This document shows positions 1 through 8,097 of a stretch of 64,000 bases of DNA, in pieces (the first letter of the stretch is position 1; each line of letters starts with the position of its first letter). Under the pieces are notes generated by a model. It ran no database searches. It saw only the letters and a list, made by a program, of their open reading frames with translations, and was not told the DNA's origin. This DNA comes from Thermogymnomonas acidicola JCM 13583 (GTDB taxonomy: Archaea > Thermoplasmatota > Thermoplasmata > Thermoplasmatales > Thermoplasmataceae). The stretch lies in contig NZ_BBCP01000009.1 in assembly GCF_001316105.1 (NCBI RefSeq), positions 28,093 to 92,092 of the forward strand, written 5' to 3'. The translations under genes and the position numbers were made by a program.

Positions 1-2
1 TC

Positions 3-80
3 AGAGAGGACGCGGAGTTCGTGAACGTCTACGGCGATGCCACGGTGATACTGCCCCTCCTGTTCGGTGCAATACTCTGA
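3..80 (+). CDS. C-terminal fragment of an unidentified protein (cut by window edge)
   Basis: An open frame enters from the left edge and stops at TGA 78-80, giving about 25 residues ending LPLLFGAIL. The last third is hydrophobic, so the protein may end in a membrane-associated or buried segment. Too little is present to name a family. The frame choice rests on its codons (GAG, GAC, GTG, ATA) resembling neighbouring genes and on the lack of an earlier stop. Confidence 0.4.
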   Translation, partial: REDAEFVNVYGDATVILPLLFGAIL

Positions 81-288
81 TGCGGGCTTCCCCTGCCAAC
101 AATCCTGCCTGACCATGCCCACACCGGTGTGATATCTCCAGGGTTCACCAGAATAAGGCTTCCGGAAAGGCGGTATCAGCCCTGGCAGTGGTGAGGAGGG
201 GGGGCAGACCCATATCCCACCTGCGTGGCGTGCGACCATGCACCTTTCTACTGAAGGATTCCAAACACTGCAGTATCCTGCCTGCGGA

Positions 289-582
289 TCAGATGTACTT
301 GAGCCATTCCATGACAGGGTCGTCCTCTCCGTCCAGCTCGGTTGTTGTCTCTCCGAAGCTGCTTATTGTGGTGAACCTGTAGAAGAACACCCTTCCGCCC
401 TCCACATACCCGAACATAAGGTGCTCGACCGGCTGGCCCTCTGGAAAGTGCGCCATCTGCTCAGGGGAGTTTGGCACGAACCTCAGCACTATTTCCCTAC
501 CCTTTTCCTCCAGGCTGTAAGATGAGTTGGCCATCACGTATTTTCTGAGCTTCTGCAGTTCAATGGATGGCTTTCTGGACAT
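289..582 (-). CDS. Hypothetical protein, about 97 residues
   Basis: Single intact frame with no break. I chose the ATG that gives MSRKPSIELQKL because the upstream part of the longer frame looks like leader sequence. The protein is mixed charged and aromatic (LRFVPNSPEQMAHFPEG, GRVFFYRFTTISSFG), with no signal peptide, membrane segment or metal motif. It ends in an acidic stretch (ELDGEDDPVMEWL). I do not recognise the family. It is divergent from the ornithine-cyclodeaminase-like gene, with about 85 bases between the two starts. Confidence 0.55.
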   Translation of the reverse strand: MSRKPSIELQKLRKYVMANSSYSLEEKGREIVLRFVPNSPEQMAHFPEGQPVEHLMFGYVEGGRVFFYRFTTISSFGETTTELDGEDDPVMEWLKYI

Positions 583-641
583 GGCTGAACATCCCCGCAT
601 GTTACATTTACTTTTACCTTGGTTGCCGCGATCCAACCTTT

Positions 642-659
642 ATTGTATTATTTGCAATA
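642..659. promoter_or_regulatory. Inverted repeat upstream of the cyclodeaminase-like gene
   Basis: ATTGTA, 5 bases, TGCAAT, lying 9 bases before the ATG at 667. The right half sits in ATTTGCAATA (650-659), a 10-mer that recurs exactly at 2086-2095 in the regulator/thioredoxin intergenic region. The position suggests an operator for a regulator shared by the two promoters, possibly the one encoded at 1659-2042. This is inference only. Confidence 0.35.
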
Positions 660-666
660 TGGTTCT

Positions 667-1591
667 ATGCATTATATAACAGAGGAGGAAGTGGACAGGA
701 ACCTGAGTGTGAAGGATGTCATCGAGGAACTGAGGAACGCATTCCTTTCGTACGGTTCAGGGAGGTCAAAGAGCAGCCCGAGGGATAGGATTTTCGGTGA
801 CGGCATGGTGCTGAACACCATGCCGGCCCTGTACGCGGACAGGCACATGGCTGGCCTGAAGACGTATATAGCGGGCAAGGGGGGGGCGCCAGGTTCGTTG
901 TGCTCGTATTCGACACTGATTCGATGGAACTGATGGCTGTGATAGAGGCGAACAGGCTCGGCCAGGTCAGGACGGGAGCACTCCCGGCCATGTTCACCAG
1001 GGAGGCGATCACGTGGAAACCCAAGGTGTTCACAGTCATAGGTTCCGGCTTCCAGGCAGAGACGCAGCTCACAGCTATGTGCTCCGTATTCCAGTTCGAG
1101 GAGGTCAGGGTCTACTCTAGGCACCCTGAGAACGCCAGGAAGTTTGCAGAGAGGATGTCAAAGGTGACGGGCCTCGGCATAGAGCCATTCAGCGACGTGC
1201 ACAGGGCCCTGAGGGATACTGATATAGTGAACAGCATCACCGATTCAAACGAGGCCATATTCAGCCGCGGTGACCTCCCTGACAGGTACATAGTCAACCT
1301 CGCAGGAGGTAACCTGCCTAACAGGAGGGAGCTGCGCCTGACGTGCTGGAGGGCAGCGAGCTCATAGTGGTGGAGCACCTTGAGCAGGCGCTGCTTGAGA
1401 GCGGCGAGGTGATAGACTACGTCAGGAAACACGGCAGGGAGAGGCTCATTGAGCTGAAGGACTTCATGGTGAAACCTGAAGCGTACAGGAAGGATAGGGT
1501 GGTGTTCAAGAGCATGGGGGGGATAGGCCTGGAAGACCTGGCAGCAGCATACGTCCTCCTGAGGAAAATGGGCGTAACCGGCGACAGTTGA
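667..1591 (+). CDS. Ornithine cyclodeaminase / mu-crystallin family NAD(P)-dependent enzyme
   Basis: Rejoined from three frames. The first runs from ATG 667 (MHYITEEEVDRNLS) to a run of eight G at 873-880. The second carries the Rossmann motif VFTVIGSGFQAETQ. The third ends VVFKSMGGIGLEDLAAA, the family's conserved C-terminal signature with one extra Gly from a G7 run. A missing base near 1330 causes the second break. The total of about 308 residues is normal for the family. Members interconvert amino and keto or imino acids (ornithine to proline, alanine dehydrogenase, ketimine reductase), so the substrate cannot be set from sequence. A proC gene occurs at 19.5 kb but is not linked. A Thermoplasmata-typical AGG-rich codon pattern continues through all three pieces, which supports one gene. 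Confidence 0.85.
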
Positions 1592-1658
1592 TGCAGGGCC
1601 CGGGCCGCCCGTGTACTGTGGCCAGGCATGCAAGCCAGAATTGCAGGGCCCATCCAGG

Positions 1659-2042
1659 CTACTGGTAGAGGTGCCGGCGGAGCTCCTCCTCCGCCCTCTT
1701 CTCCGCTTCCAGTATGTTATCCACCGCAGCCCTAGCCCTGGACCTTATCGTCTCCATGAGCGTTTCCTCCGAAACGACCGAGTAAAGGTTCCTGGTGCCC
1801 CCCCCGCCGTCCACCACTGAGGAGGTCTTTGTCACGAAGCCGGCGCTTATCAGCCTCTCAAGGCTCCTGAAGACCGTGGTCCTGTCCCTCCCTGTGATCT
1901 CCGCTATGCTGTCCAGCGTCGCCTTCTTTGCGGACGAAAGTGAGAACAGTACGGACACGTCAGTTGCGTTGAGTGCGAAGAGGCAGGAGAGGAAGTCAGA
2001 GCAGCTGGCACTCCTGTCCAGGAGTGATGTGGGCATCTCCAT
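1659..2042 (-). CDS. Winged-helix transcriptional regulator, TrmB/MarR-like
   Basis: 127 residues in one frame. Residues about 25-85 form a winged helix: DVSVLFSLSSAKKATLDSIA, then TGRDRTTVFRSLERLISAGF as the recognition region, then a basic wing. A C-terminal helix (RSRARAAVDNILEAEKRAEE) probably dimerises. A Gly-rich wing (VDGGGGTRNL) is likely inflated by a C8 run at 1798-1805. It is divergent from the thioredoxin gene, and the shared intergenic region carries the palindrome ATTGCA-N7-TGCAAT, so autoregulation and control of the redox genes is plausible. The ligand is unknown. A second start two codons downstream (MPTSLLD) is equally possible. Confidence 0.7.
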   Translation of the reverse strand: MEMPTSLLDRSASCSDFLSCLFALNATDVSVLFSLSSAKKATLDSIAEITGRDRTTVFRSLERLISAGFVTKTSSVVDGGGGTRNLYSVVSEETLMETIRSRARAAVDNILEAEKRAEEELRRHLYQ

Positions 2043-2075
2043 GCTTGAGGTAATGTAAAATGCATATTAAACGGT

Positions 2076-2095
2076 ATTGCATGTCATTTGCAATA
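2076..2095. promoter_or_regulatory. Perfect inverted repeat between regulator and thioredoxin gene
   Basis: ATTGCA, 7 bases, TGCAAT, followed by a TATA-like AAATATAA at about 2101-2108 that precedes the thioredoxin ATG (2137) by a typical archaeal distance. The right half is in the 10-mer ATTTGCAATA also found at 650-659. The palindrome lies upstream of the plus-strand TATA box, where a regulator could act in either direction. Confidence 0.45.
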
Positions 2096-2136
2096 ACAAA
2101 AAATATAAGCCAGCTCAAAATCCAGGTCTGGTAAAG

Positions 2137-2571
2137 ATGCCCTCTGATGATGAGGAACTGCAGAGGATAAGGGAACGCATGCTGAGGCAGTTCATGTCCC
2201 AGGGCAGAGAGCCTAGTATGGAGGTGAGAGTTGTGAACACTGAGCCTGTTCCGCTTACGGACAGCGATTTCGACAGCTTTGTGTCCTCAAAGAGGTATGT
2301 CGTCGTAGATTTCTGGGCACCCTGGTGTGCCCCCCCGTGCAGGATGGTTTCGCCCATAGTGGAGCAGCTTGCGAAGGACTACGCCGGCAAGATCGACTTC
2401 GCAAAGGTGAATGTGGACGATAACCCCCCCATGGTTGCCTCGAGGTTCATGATAAGGAGCATACCCACAATCATGTTCTTCGCAAACGGCAAGCCGGTGG
2501 ACGCGGTGATAGGGGCTGTGCCCAGGGCCTTCCTGGAGACCAAGATAAAGAGGAATTTCGTCCTGAACTGA
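2137..2571 (+). CDS. Thioredoxin-like protein with charged N-terminal extension
   Basis: Thiol-disulfide exchange protein, paired with the thioredoxin reductase 9 bases downstream. The start at ATG 2137 gives MPSDDEELQRIRERMLRQ, a charged helix resembling the N-terminus of PDCD5-like proteins. The thioredoxin fold then follows: VVVDFWAPWC, KVNVDDNP and the cis-proline region RSIPTIMFF. The active site reads WCAPPCRM, whereas the family has CxxC. The extra Pro comes from C7 at 2330-2336, where C4 would give CAPC. A second extra Pro (DDNPPMVAS) comes from another C7 run. I regard both as sequence errors. Length is about 144 residues, the usual domain plus about 40 extra at the N-terminus. Confidence 0.9.
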   Translation: MPSDDEELQRIRERMLRQFMSQGREPSMEVRVVNTEPVPLTDSDFDSFVSSKRYVVVDFWAPWCAPPCRMVSPIVEQLAKDYAGKIDFAKVNVDDNPPMVASRFMIRSIPTIMFFANGKPVDAVIGAVPRAFLETKIKRNFVLN

Positions 2572-2580
2572 GGTAGATTG

Positions 2581-3560
2581 ATGGAGAGCAAATACGACGT
2601 GATCGTGGTCGGTGGAGCTGCCGCTGGCCTCACGGCTGCCCTCTACATGGCAAGGCAGGGGGGGCTCAAGACCCTGGTGATAACCAAGGACATCGGAGGG
2701 CAGGCCCTCCTCACAACGGAGATACAGAACTACCCCGGCTTCAAGAGCATAGGCGGCTTCGAACTCATGTCCATCTTCCAGGAGCAGGCCAGCCTCTACG
2801 GCACAGAGTTCTTCTACGACGAGGTCGTCTCCGTCAGTGGCGAGGACAGGTTCACGGTTAAGACTACCACGGCGTCCTTCGAGCTGAGGCCCTTATACTG
2901 GCCTTCGGCAAGACACCCAGGGACCTGAACGTGCCGGGTGAGAGCGAGCTGAAGGGGGGGCGTGGAGTGTCCTACTGTGCTGTCTGTGATGGACCCCCCC
3001 TGTACAGGGGGAAGGAAGTGATACTCGTGGGCCACGGGGACCACGCGCTGCAGGCAGCCCTGTACCTCTCAGGCGTCGCTTCTGGCGTGACCGTGGTGCA
3101 GAGGCCGAACACAGTGCGGGGGGCGACCCGGAGCTGCTCCAGGCCCTCAAGTCCAGGAACAATGTCCGCTTCAGGACAGGGTGCGAGGTCAGGAGCATAG
3201 AGGGTGATGCCACAGTGAGGGGGGGTGTCACTGCAGTCTGCGGGGGGGAAGGAGGAGAGGATAGAGGGCGAGGCAGTCTTCGTGGAGATGGGGGGGTACG
3301 TCACCAGGAGCAAGTTCCTGGAGGGCTTCGTGGAAATGAATGATGAAGGCGAGATAATAGTGGACAGCCTCGGCCAGACGTCCAGGAAGGGTGTGTTTGC
3401 GGCAGGCGACATAACGCAGATGCCGTACAAGCAGGTGGTCATATCCGCCGGACAGGGTGCCACGGCTGCACTGAGCGCATACAACTACCTCCAGAAGAAG
3501 CGCGGGAAGCACGCCTCTAATACTGACTGGAGGACCGTGGACATCAAGGTAACAGGCTAG
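2581..3560 (+). CDS. trxB: Thioredoxin reductase, NAD(P)H- and FAD-dependent
   Basis: Reduces the neighbouring thioredoxin. The FAD-binding motif VIVVGGAAAGLTAALY is at the N-terminus. The redox-active CAVC lies in GVSYCAVCDGP, and the second nucleotide site is VILVGHGDHALQAA. The C-terminal FAD motif GVFAAGDITQMPYKQVV is intact. The frame breaks near 2890 (one base missing in AGGCCC), at about 3118-3123 (six G where four or seven keep frame) and at about 3210-3250. Expanded runs also add Gly to QGGLK and KGGRG. Total about 325 residues, the normal size. The ATG at 2581 follows a preceding TTG codon; ATG is preferred. It shares a likely transcript with the thioredoxin gene and ends before a strong nested hairpin. 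Confidence 0.92.
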
Positions 3561-3567
3561 TGGTTCT

Positions 3568-3626
3568 GGCCGGGTGCCTGGACGGCCCCCCCATGGAGGG
3601 GGGGCCTTCCCCCTGAATGCCCGGCC
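3568..3626 (+). terminator. Nested GC hairpin after trxB
   Basis: The outer arms GGCCGGG (3568-3574) and CCCGGCC (3620-3626) enclose an inner perfect hairpin: GGC7 (3584-3592), loop ATGGA, G7CC (3598-3606). It begins 8 bases after the trxB stop. The inner runs are probably inflated from 4, but the symmetry holds either way. Likely a transcript-end or RNA-stability structure; a T-rich tract does not follow immediately. Confidence 0.5.
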
Positions 3627-3737
3627 AATGGAGCGCCCATTCTCTTTCAGTCGGTGCACGGAGACTGGAGCTGTTATCCAGTTTCTTCATATCCCGCGGA
3701 GTGAAACAAATTAATTTGTGTTTCAATATAAAGCGGC

Positions 3738-5024
3738 ATGGAAAAGTTCGACGTTGTGGTGGTCGGCGCCGGGATAACTGGCCTCTCCTCGGCCTACCAT
3801 ATCAAGAGGGAGAACCCGGACATGAGGGTTGCACTTCTGGAGAGGAAGAGCACTTTCGCCCAGGGGGGGAACACAGGGAGGAGTGCGGCAGGCTTCAGGG
3901 ACGTCTTCTCATCCGAGATGAACAGGAAGCTCGCCTCGTCCTCCATCTCCTTCTACAGGCACGTGCAGGAAGACCTGCACCACGACATAGGCATGAAGTT
4001 CACCGGCTACCTCTTCCTACTCGGGAGCGGTGCCTTGGATTCTGGGTATACGAGGGAGGCAGCGGCAAAGAGCAGGTCAAGGTTTGTGGACAAGCATGAG
4101 ATCGAGGAGATGGGGGGTTCAGACTCAGGCCTGAGAGGTCGGAGGCTGAGCTCATGGGCCTCTCGGACATTGAAGGTGGGCTCCTGGGCCTGAACTGCGG
4201 AATCATAGAGCCGGACAAGCTCTGCGGGTTCTACGACAGACAGATAAGGGAGATGGGTGTGGAGGCAATGTACGGGACTGAGGTGAAGAGGGTTGCCCTT
4301 GAACCGGTGAAGCCACTCAACTATCCCGGAGAGCCCTTCCTGTGGCAGGAAAAGACCGTGAGGAGCCTCCAGACGAGCTCCGGGGGAGGTCTCTGCGGAC
4401 ACCTACGTGCTCTGCACCGACGTCTGGACAACCGCACTCCTTGACCCAACAGGCATAGATAGCCATATTAGGCCAAAGAAGAGGCAGGTCTTCCAGGTCT
4501 CTGGCCCGGAGATCGGGAGGTTCGTGGAGCACCCCATGGTTGAAGGCGCTGACACTGTGCCCTTCGTCGTCCTGCCCAGCCACAGGGTGTACATGAGGCC
4601 GGAGCCCAGGAGCAGGTCACTGTGGATCTCTGTGGCTGACGAGTACGGCAGGGACTTTTCTTTCACAGAGGATCCGCAGCCAGAGCCTGAGTTTTATGAG
4701 AAGAGCGTTTTCCCCGTTGCACGCTCATACCTCCCCCCCATACTGTCATCGGCCCGCGTTACCTCAATGTGGGCTGGCCACTACGCCTACAACACCATCG
4801 ACAGGACACACTACATCTTCAGGGATCTGAACGTGATCGTGGCCACAGGCACCAGCGGAAGCGGCATCATGAAGGGGGACGCGGCGGGCAGGATCGTCTC
4901 TGCACTCCTTGGCGGGAAAGAGTTTGCGGAACTCTACAACGGAGAGAGGGTCAGGGTAAGTGACCTGGGGGGTGGAGGAGAGGCGTGTTCCGAGGGAGCA
5001 TATGGTGATTTGATCCGTCAATAA
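3738..5024 (+). CDS. FAD-dependent oxidoreductase, DAO family (amine/sarcosine-oxidase-like)
   Basis: Oxidises an amine or amino-acid-like substrate; the exact substrate cannot be set. The N-terminal dinucleotide motif is VVVVGAGITGLSSAYHI, with a typical acidic residue at the end of the second strand (VALLERKS) and a Gly-Arg-Ser-Ala segment (NTGRSAAGFRD). The C-terminal FAD motif is NVIVATGTSGSGIMKGDAAG. Frames break at the G run near 4112 and again near 4385, and the three pieces add up to about 425 residues. The start MEKFDVVV is clear and TATA-like sequence precedes it. The last 20 residues after ELYNGERV are Gly-rich and may be distorted by a G run, so the exact stop is uncertain. Confidence 0.82.
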
Positions 5025-5075
5025 GCGATGCAGACTTCAGCAAATTATTAATACAATGACAAACTCAGTCACTCA

Positions 5076-5225
5076 ATGAAGAGGGTGGAGATAGAGGACG
5101 AGACCTTTGAGTCCCTGATGGAGTACGGCATGGACGCCGAGACAGCCATAAGGATAGCGCTGAGGAGGAAAAGGGGGGGCACAGCCGGCCTTGAGGAGTA
5201 CTTCGAGCACGGCAACGCAGACTGA
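5076..5225 (+). CDS. Small charged protein, 49 residues
   Basis: A short ORF from ATG 5076 to TGA 5223-5225. It starts MKRVEIEDETFESLMEYG, continues with DAETAIRIALRRKRGG and ends EEYFEHGNAD. An A/T-rich stretch (CAAATTATTAATACAATGAC) about 30 bases upstream could be its promoter. The pattern of an acidic helix followed by AIRIALRRKR resembles short antitoxin or ribbon-helix-helix-adjacent proteins, but I cannot assign a family and no toxin partner is adjacent. The codon use matches the neighbours. One G7 run probably adds one Gly. Confidence 0.5.
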   Translation: MKRVEIEDETFESLMEYGMDAETAIRIALRRKRGGTAGLEEYFEHGNAD

Positions 5226-5244
5226 GTGTGCACTGAAGGGAAGG

Positions 5245-5277
5245 GCCCCCCGGTCAGTTCACAGTTGCCGGGGGGGC
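5245..5277. terminator. Hairpin between convergent genes
   Basis: GC6GG (5245-5253), a 14-base loop, then CCG7C (5268-5277). It lies between the small ORF ending at 5225 and the MFS gene whose stop is at 5254, and could end transcripts from both sides. Run lengths are probably inflated. Confidence 0.4.
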
Positions 5278-6466
5278 GCCATTATTTTTCCACCTGTTCT
5301 CGAGAATGCTGCCGCACATGACCAGTATGGCCGCTGCGGTGGAGACTGCGGTGGCATAGTAGAATGCATAGTATGGCTGCACGCTGAACAGCGTTCCCAT
5401 CGCGAGGTTCGAGAGGAAGAGCCCAACGCTCCTCATGCCGGAGAGAGAGCCCATACCACGCCCAGTGCCAGATGCTGAGACTGCCCTCGAAATTATGGTG
5501 GGCTCGAGCGTCTCAACGAAACCGAGGGATACACCAAGGAGGGCAACGGCTGTGTAGACACCAGGCAGGCCTGCGCCGAAGACTATGGAGGCCGATATGC
5601 CCAGTGATGAGATGCCCGCCAGGAGGTAACCTGGGAGGGAGAGGAGAAAGAGGTCCTTCCTGAGGCGGAACCTGCTCAGGGCAAAGCCCGTGAGTGATGA
5701 GGCTGCCATCAGGATCGTGTAGGAGAGCACACCCAGTTCCTCGCTGCCTGAGATGCGCTCCGACACGATGATCGTGAAGCCCGCACTGTAGTAGCTGAAC
5801 CCGAACAGTGCAGTGCCGGCAAGTACTGAAAAGAAGGCTGCGCGGCTCATCACGTATTTGCCCTGCGAGCCGGCCCCCCCTCTGCCTGTCTGCCGCTGTC
5901 CCTGACAGGCACCAGGAGGAGGGTCGATATGACAAGCGGTGGCACAGTGAAGAGGAAGATCTCATAGAGCGGCAGGCGGATGAGGAGCAGGAGTATTACC
6001 AGAACCGTTGCGATCATGCCTCCACCAACGTCGAGGGAGTGGAGGAAGGCGAAGGCCCTCGATCGGTCCTCTGGCCCAGCCGCCGAGGCCAGGAGTGCCC
6101 TCCTCGCAGGGGACCTGAAGTTCCTGGACCACCAGCCGGATGCAAATGTCGCCACTGCGCCGGGTACTGACCTGACAAGGCCTGTGAAAGAGAGAATGGG
6201 TATCAAGCTGTTCCCCCCCACAATAGCGACTCTCTTCCTGCCGAACCTGTCCGAGATCCTGCCACCTATGTAGGAGAAGAGTGAGCCCACACCGTAGTTG
6301 AGGGCCTCTGCGATCCCATAAACGAAAACGGGGGGGCGCCCAGGGCAACGGTTAGGTAGAGGGGGGGATACCCCCCCGCTATAACGGCCTGATAACCGAG
6401 GTCTGCAAAGAAGGCAGAGAACGATATCATTAGAACGTCCCTGCCCAGGCTACTCCTCTCCATCAT
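5254..6466 (-). CDS. MFS transporter
   Basis: Cytoplasmic-membrane carrier of the major facilitator superfamily, rejoined from three frames. The N-terminal piece begins [20 protein letters not shown]. The middle piece carries the loop 2-3 signature GGRISDRFGRKRVAIVGG. The C-terminal piece has six further hydrophobic segments (for example GFTIIVSERI, VYTAVALLGVSLGFVETL). About 400 residues, the usual MFS size. Breaks sit at G/C runs near 6290 and 5850. The ATG overlaps the stop of the CoA-transferase gene (ATGA), so the two are co-transcribed and the carrier may import the substrate of the CoA pathway. Confidence 0.85.
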
Positions 6467-7611
6467 TGCACTTCCTCCAGCAGCTCGTTATCCTGGCCCA
6501 GCAGGGGGGGAGGAGGGAGCCTAACAGTCCCGGGTGTCTTTGACATCCTGAACGGTGAGGATATAACGGGTACCCTGCCATAACCTGCGTCGATTTCACC
6601 AACACTTCTCTCGCCTTGACCTGCTCGTCATGCATTGCCTCTGAAACGTTGAGTACAGGGGGCAGCTGGTACAGACGCAGCCATGAGTGCTGACACCCAG
6701 TACTGCCTGTCCCTGGTGATAAAGACCCTTTCAAGCTCTGCCACAAGTTCCTCCCTGTGCCTCACCCTGTCAGGGTTTGTCCTGAACCTCTCATCCCTCT
6801 CAAGGTCTTCCCTCCCGATTGCCCTGCAGAACGATGACCACTGCTTCTCGCTTCCCACAGCAACTGCGATGTACCCGTCAGAGGCCCTGAAGACCTGGTA
6901 GGGTGCTATGCTGGAGTGGGCAGAGCCATGCTTTTCCGGGTCCCTGCCTGTTGCGAAGTAGCTGAAGGCCTGGTGTGTCAGCACAGACATGTTGGCTTCG
7001 AGCATGGACATGTCAATGTACTGGCCTTCCCCCCCTGTCCTGTCCCTGTGCCTGATTGCTGCCACTATGGCTATTGCAGCATGCAATCCAGAGACTATGT
7101 CCGCGATCGGAACGCCGAACTTGACCGGTGGCCTCTCGGGCTCACCTGTTATGCTCATCAGTCCGCTCATTGCCAATATCGTGAGGTCGAACCCCCCCGG
7201 CTGCTCCGCCCTGGGGGCCTGTCTGCCCGAAGCCGGAAATGCTGCAGTATATGATCCTTTCGTTCAGCTGCCTGACGCTCTCGTAGTCAAGGCCCAGTTT
7301 CCTCATAACTCCCGGCTTGAAGTTCTCCACCACGACGTCGGACGATGCTATGAGCTTCCTTACCCTCTCCCTGTTCGATTCGTCCTTCAGGTCCACAGAT
7401 ATGCTCCTCTTGTTCCTGTTCACGCTCAGGAAGTAAGCGGACTGACCGGCTATATACGGGGGGGCGCCCAGGACCTGGTCACATCTCCCTGCGGAGGCTC
7501 GACCTTTATTACCTCAGCACCTAGGTCACCCAGCATCATGGTGCAGTAGGGCCCCCCCGCCATGGCCACCGTGAAGTCTACCACCCTTATACCACCAAGT
7601 GAGGACTGCAC
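6463..7611 (-). CDS. CoA-transferase, family III (CaiB/BaiF)
   Basis: Transfers CoA between carboxylic acids through an enzyme-bound intermediate. From GTG 7611 the protein reads [10 protein letters not shown], then [14 protein letters not shown] and [14 protein letters not shown], all family hallmarks. [19 protein letters not shown] carries the motif just before the expected CoA-binding and catalytic region. A later piece has [15 protein letters not shown] and [12 protein letters not shown]. The correct C-terminus is in another frame and ends [11 protein letters not shown], stopping at 6463-6465 where TGA overlaps the MFS start. Breaks are at several G/C runs. Total about 383 residues. The acyl substrate is unknown; neighbours suggest a short branched or hydroxylated acyl-CoA. 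Confidence 0.85.
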
Positions 7612-7872
7612 TCGATCACCCCATCACCACTGAACCAGGGCACAGCGAAAGCAGGGTGTGCAGGCAGGGAGACAAAGGCCCTGAGGCCCAAACGGGGGGG
7701 GCCTGCACTGGCCATTTACCGCAGGTCGACCATGACCACGTGCCGGATTCGCCTGCGGCCCCCCCACCCTTGCTCCGCATGTACCGCGTATCGGATGCCA
7801 GTGTTTAACAGTGCTTTGACGATAAAAAAGTTCCTGTGTTCCGTGAAACCCAGGCCCTGGTACCGACAGGGA

Positions 7873-8097
7873 TCACTCATTCAGCATTTCCAGGTAGAAA
7901 CAGTTGTCTGCCCTCACCAGCCTCACCCTGTAGCTTTCAGGTAACCCAGCGGGAGTGACGAGGAGCCTCGTTGAGGCCTCCTCTTCACCCTGGACTTCCA
8001 CTGCACGGATTTCCTCAGACCCGCACTTCGGCACATGAGGCGCCTCACAAACCAGCGTGCCCTGCACCTGGCACATTCGCTCACCATCATGGCTCAT
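7873..8097 (-). CDS. Short DUF35-like (OB-fold) acyl-CoA-associated protein
   Basis: About 74 residues from MSHDGERMCQVQ, overlapping the thiolase stop by 11 bases and so translated from the same mRNA. Its position right after a thiolase gene matches the archaeal habit of pairing thiolase with a DUF35 protein that helps hold substrate. CEAPHVPKCGSEEIRAVEVQ looks like the half-ribbon leading into the OB fold, but the protein is about half the usual length and lacks the full four-cysteine zinc ribbon. It is either a minimal version or a mis-framed remnant. The family call rests on context plus weak sequence resemblance. Confidence 0.5.
   Translation of the reverse strand: MSHDGERMCQVQGTLVCEAPHVPKCGSEEIRAVEVQGEEEASTRLLVTPAGLPESYRVRLVRADNCFYLEMLNE

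Noticed and set aside
188..525. Two plus-strand ORFs at 188-382 and 238-525
   Set aside because: They overlap the better-supported minus gene at 289-582 and look like reverse-complement shadow or spacer sequence.
672..1124. Long antisense open frames over genes (for example 672-1124, 1112-1633, 44023-45060, 56814-57731)
   Set aside because: They mirror AGG/CTG-rich coding on the other strand, show no family resemblance and have Pro/Arg/His-rich composition typical of shadow frames.
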